From the NCBI GenBank assembly GCA_017853735.1, contig JAFMJA010000119.1, forward strand, positions 1 through 8,131: a stretch of 8,131 bases of DNA. The letters are read 5' to 3'. A program made the translations under genes and the position numbers. This DNA comes from Burkholderiaceae bacterium (GTDB lineage: Bacteria; Pseudomonadota; Gammaproteobacteria; Burkholderiales; Burkholderiaceae_C). The notes under the pieces are model-generated. The model did not search any database, was not told the DNA's origin, and was given only the letters and a program-made list of their open reading frames with translations. Below, one piece after another: positions 6,871 to 8,131 of the stretch; position 1 is the stretch's first letter, and each line of letters starts with the position of its first letter.

Positions 6871-6978
6871 GAATTGACTCCTTCACTTGAATTCAAATTT
6901 CTAACATTGCATGGGCCAGCTCAAGCCACCCTTGCATATGGATGTCCAGGTCATTGGCACGCGCAGAACGGAGCCAGC
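6871..6978 (-). promoter_or_regulatory. Intergenic region between aroC and the tautomerase gene, promoter likely but not pinned
   Basis: This 108-bp gap follows the aroC stop and precedes the tautomerase on the same strand. It contains an A+T-rich segment next to the tautomerase (plus 6884-6906) and a possible minus-strand TTGAGC (plus 6919-6924) with only poor -10 matches downstream. GCCAGCTCAA occurs twice as a direct repeat, at 6915-6924 and 6973-6982, the latter crossing the aroC stop codon. I see no G+C hairpin followed by T residues that would end aroC transcription, so read-through is possible. Confidence 0.35.
6878..6883 (-). promoter_or_regulatory. Strong ribosome binding site of the tautomerase gene
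   Basis: AAGGAG on the minus strand, 7 nt before the ATG at 6870, is close to ideal and is the clearest Shine-Dalgarno sequence in the window. It fixes the tautomerase start and contrasts with the weak sites of the downstream permease and of the amidase pair. Confidence 0.8.
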
Positions 6979-8082
6979 TCAATCGGCCGGTAGCGCGCCA
7001 GGGATGGGGGCCAGCGCCAACTGCACATCGCCGCATTGCGCCCGGTGCTGCAGCGCATGCTCGATCACTACCAGCGCCAGCATGGCCTCGACTATAGGAG
7101 TCGCCCGAATACCCACGCAGGGGTCATGCCGTCCTTTGGTGATCACTTCGGTGCTCTGGCCATTCATATCGATACTCTCTCGTGGGATCAGGATCGAACT
7201 GGTGGGCTTGATCGCGATCGACACTTCCAGATCCTGCCCGGTGCTGATCCCGCCCAGCACACCGCCGGCCTTGTTGCCCCGAAAACCCTTGGGGTTGAGG
7301 CTGTCGCCATGGGTGCTGCCCTTGTCAGTGACCGAGTTAAAGCCGGCGCCGATTTCCACCCCCTTGACTGCATTGACGCCCATCATGGCCCAGGCAATGT
7401 CGGCATCGAGCTTGTCAAACAGGGGCTGGCCCAGCCCAACTGGCATATGGCTGGCGCTCACTCGCAGCCGAGCACCACAGGAATCGCCAGATTTGCGCAG
7501 GGCTTCCATATAGGTTTCCAGCGCCGACACATCGGCCACCGGTGCAAAGAAAGGATTGTTGGGCACATGCTCCCAGGACTCGAAGGGAATCGCCAGCTCG
7601 CCGATCTGGGTCATGCAGCCGCGAAACTCGGTACCGAATTTCTCGCGCAGCCACTTCTTGGCCACTGCGCCCGCAGCCACCATGGGCGCAGTCAGGCGCG
7701 CCGAGGAGCGGCCGCCGCCGCGGGGATCGCGCAGGCCGTACTTGTGCCAGTAGGTGTAGTCGGCGTGTCCCGGGCGGAAGGTTTGTACGATGTTGCTGTA
7801 ATCCTTGCTGCGTTGGTCAGTATTCCTGATCAACAAGCAAATCGGCGTGCCAGTGGTCAGCCCCTGGTAGACCCCGGAGAGGATTTCCACCGCGTCGGGT
7901 TCATTGCGCTGGGTGACAAACTTGGAGGTGCCTGGACGGCGCCGGTCCAGATCGGGCTGGATATCGGCCTCACTCAGCGCCATGCCGGGTGGGCAGCCAT
8001 CGATCACACAGCCGATGGCCGGGCCGTGGGATTCACCAAAGTTGGTGACTGCAAACAGTTGACCAAAGGTATTGCCGCTCAT
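6979..8082 (-). CDS. aroC: Chorismate synthase
   Basis: This 367-residue enzyme performs the last step of the shikimate pathway, converting 5-enolpyruvylshikimate-3-phosphate to chorismate in the cytosol with reduced FMN. Length and motifs are those of a complete monofunctional bacterial enzyme. The N-terminal signature GESHGPAIGCVIDGCPPG starts at Gly16 and holds His19. RRPGTSKFVTQRNEPD (48-63) follows. RPGHADYTYW (103-112) carries conserved His106, and DPRGGGRSSAR (119-129) is the flavin/substrate loop. GFRGNKAGGVLGGISTG precedes the third signature GRHDPCVGIRATPIVEA. The ATG at 8082 gives the standard MSGNTFG start. AAGGGA (plus 8094-8099) lies 11 nt upstream, slightly farther than ideal. 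The flavin reductase is not present here. The promoter is likely beyond or at the window edge. Confidence 0.98.
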   Translation of the reverse strand: MSGNTFGQLFAVTNFGESHGPAIGCVIDGCPPGMALSEADIQPDLDRRRPGTSKFVTQRNEPDAVEILSGVYQGLTTGTPICLLIRNTDQRSKDYSNIVQTFRPGHADYTYWHKYGLRDPRGGGRSSARLTAPMVAAGAVAKKWLREKFGTEFRGCMTQIGELAIPFESWEHVPNNPFFAPVADVSALETYMEALRKSGDSCGARLRVSASHMPVGLGQPLFDKLDADIAWAMMGVNAVKGVEIGAGFNSVTDKGSTHGDSLNPKGFRGNKAGGVLGGISTGQDLEVSIAIKPTSSILIPRESIDMNGQSTEVITKGRHDPCVGIRATPIVEAMLALVVIEHALQHRAQCGDVQLALAPIPGALPAD

Positions 8083-8092
8083 GGCGATGATT

Positions 8093-8105
8093 ATCCCTTA
8101 GGGAT
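8093..8105. repeat. Small inverted repeat covering the aroC ribosome binding site
   Basis: ATCCC-TTA-GGGAT forms a perfect 5-bp stem with a 3-nt loop; pairing could extend to 6 bp with a 1-nt centre. One arm on the minus strand contains the AAGGGA that precedes the aroC start. It could hide the ribosome binding site in mRNA or be a protein-binding site, but a repeat this short also arises by chance. Confidence 0.35.
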
Positions 8106-8131
8106 GGTGTTCAAAACTCCCGCCATGCGCG

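Noticed and set aside
6911..7513. Plus-strand open frame of 200 codons opposite aroC
   Set aside because: It is the complement of a clearly conserved chorismate synthase, and its low-complexity Ser/Pro/Ala translation resembles no known family.
1..8131. Search for tRNA, rRNA, CRISPR repeats, insertion-sequence ends, phage genes or a defence cluster
   Set aside because: No cloverleaf-like sequence, spaced repeats, transposase motifs or terminal inverted repeats were seen by eye; genes are packed and all but one short spacers are accounted for by metabolic genes.

Overview
The window looks like a piece of a betaproteobacterial chromosome, most likely Burkholderiales close to Comamonadaceae. 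This rests on the high G+C, the dense coding, and protein sequences that read like that group (chorismate synthase, the small tautomerase, the CaiB/BaiF transferase). The genus cannot be fixed from this sequence. I see no tRNA, rRNA, CRISPR, insertion sequence or prophage gene. All eight protein genes appear intact except the first, which is cut by the window edge.

Layout. 1-1116 (+) is a family III CoA-transferase lacking its N-terminus. It faces a minus-strand pair, aroQ (type II 3-dehydroquinate dehydratase, 3005-2550) and trhP (U32-family tRNA uridine hydroxylation protein, YegQ-like, 2553-1168), whose stop and GTG start overlap as GTGA. A 97-bp divergent spacer separates aroQ from a plus-strand pair: an amidase-signature hydrolase (3103-4398) and a divergent member of the four-carbon acid sugar kinase (DUF1537) family (4395-5492), joined by an ATGA overlap. 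This pair converges, with a 6-bp overlap of gene ends, on a minus-strand unit: a 4-oxalocrotonate tautomerase-like protein (6870-6685) followed by an HcaT-like MFS permease (6671-5487). Upstream of these, on the same strand, lies aroC (chorismate synthase, 8082-6979).

How the genes fit together. aroQ and aroC catalyse two steps of the shikimate pathway to chorismate. As I recall the E. coli work, TrhP-dependent hydroxylation of U34 in tRNA depends on prephenate, which is made from chorismate. The aroQ-trhP overlap therefore joins a pathway enzyme to a tRNA-modification enzyme that uses a product of the same pathway, and I consider this the most meaningful gene association here. The amidase/DUF1537 pair is the least understood part: the sugar-acid-binding signature of the kinase family is kept, but several residues of the expected nucleotide-binding motifs are replaced. 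The tautomerase and permease suggest uptake and handling of a small organic or aromatic acid, with no substrate visible in the sequence. Most of the window is ordinary housekeeping DNA.
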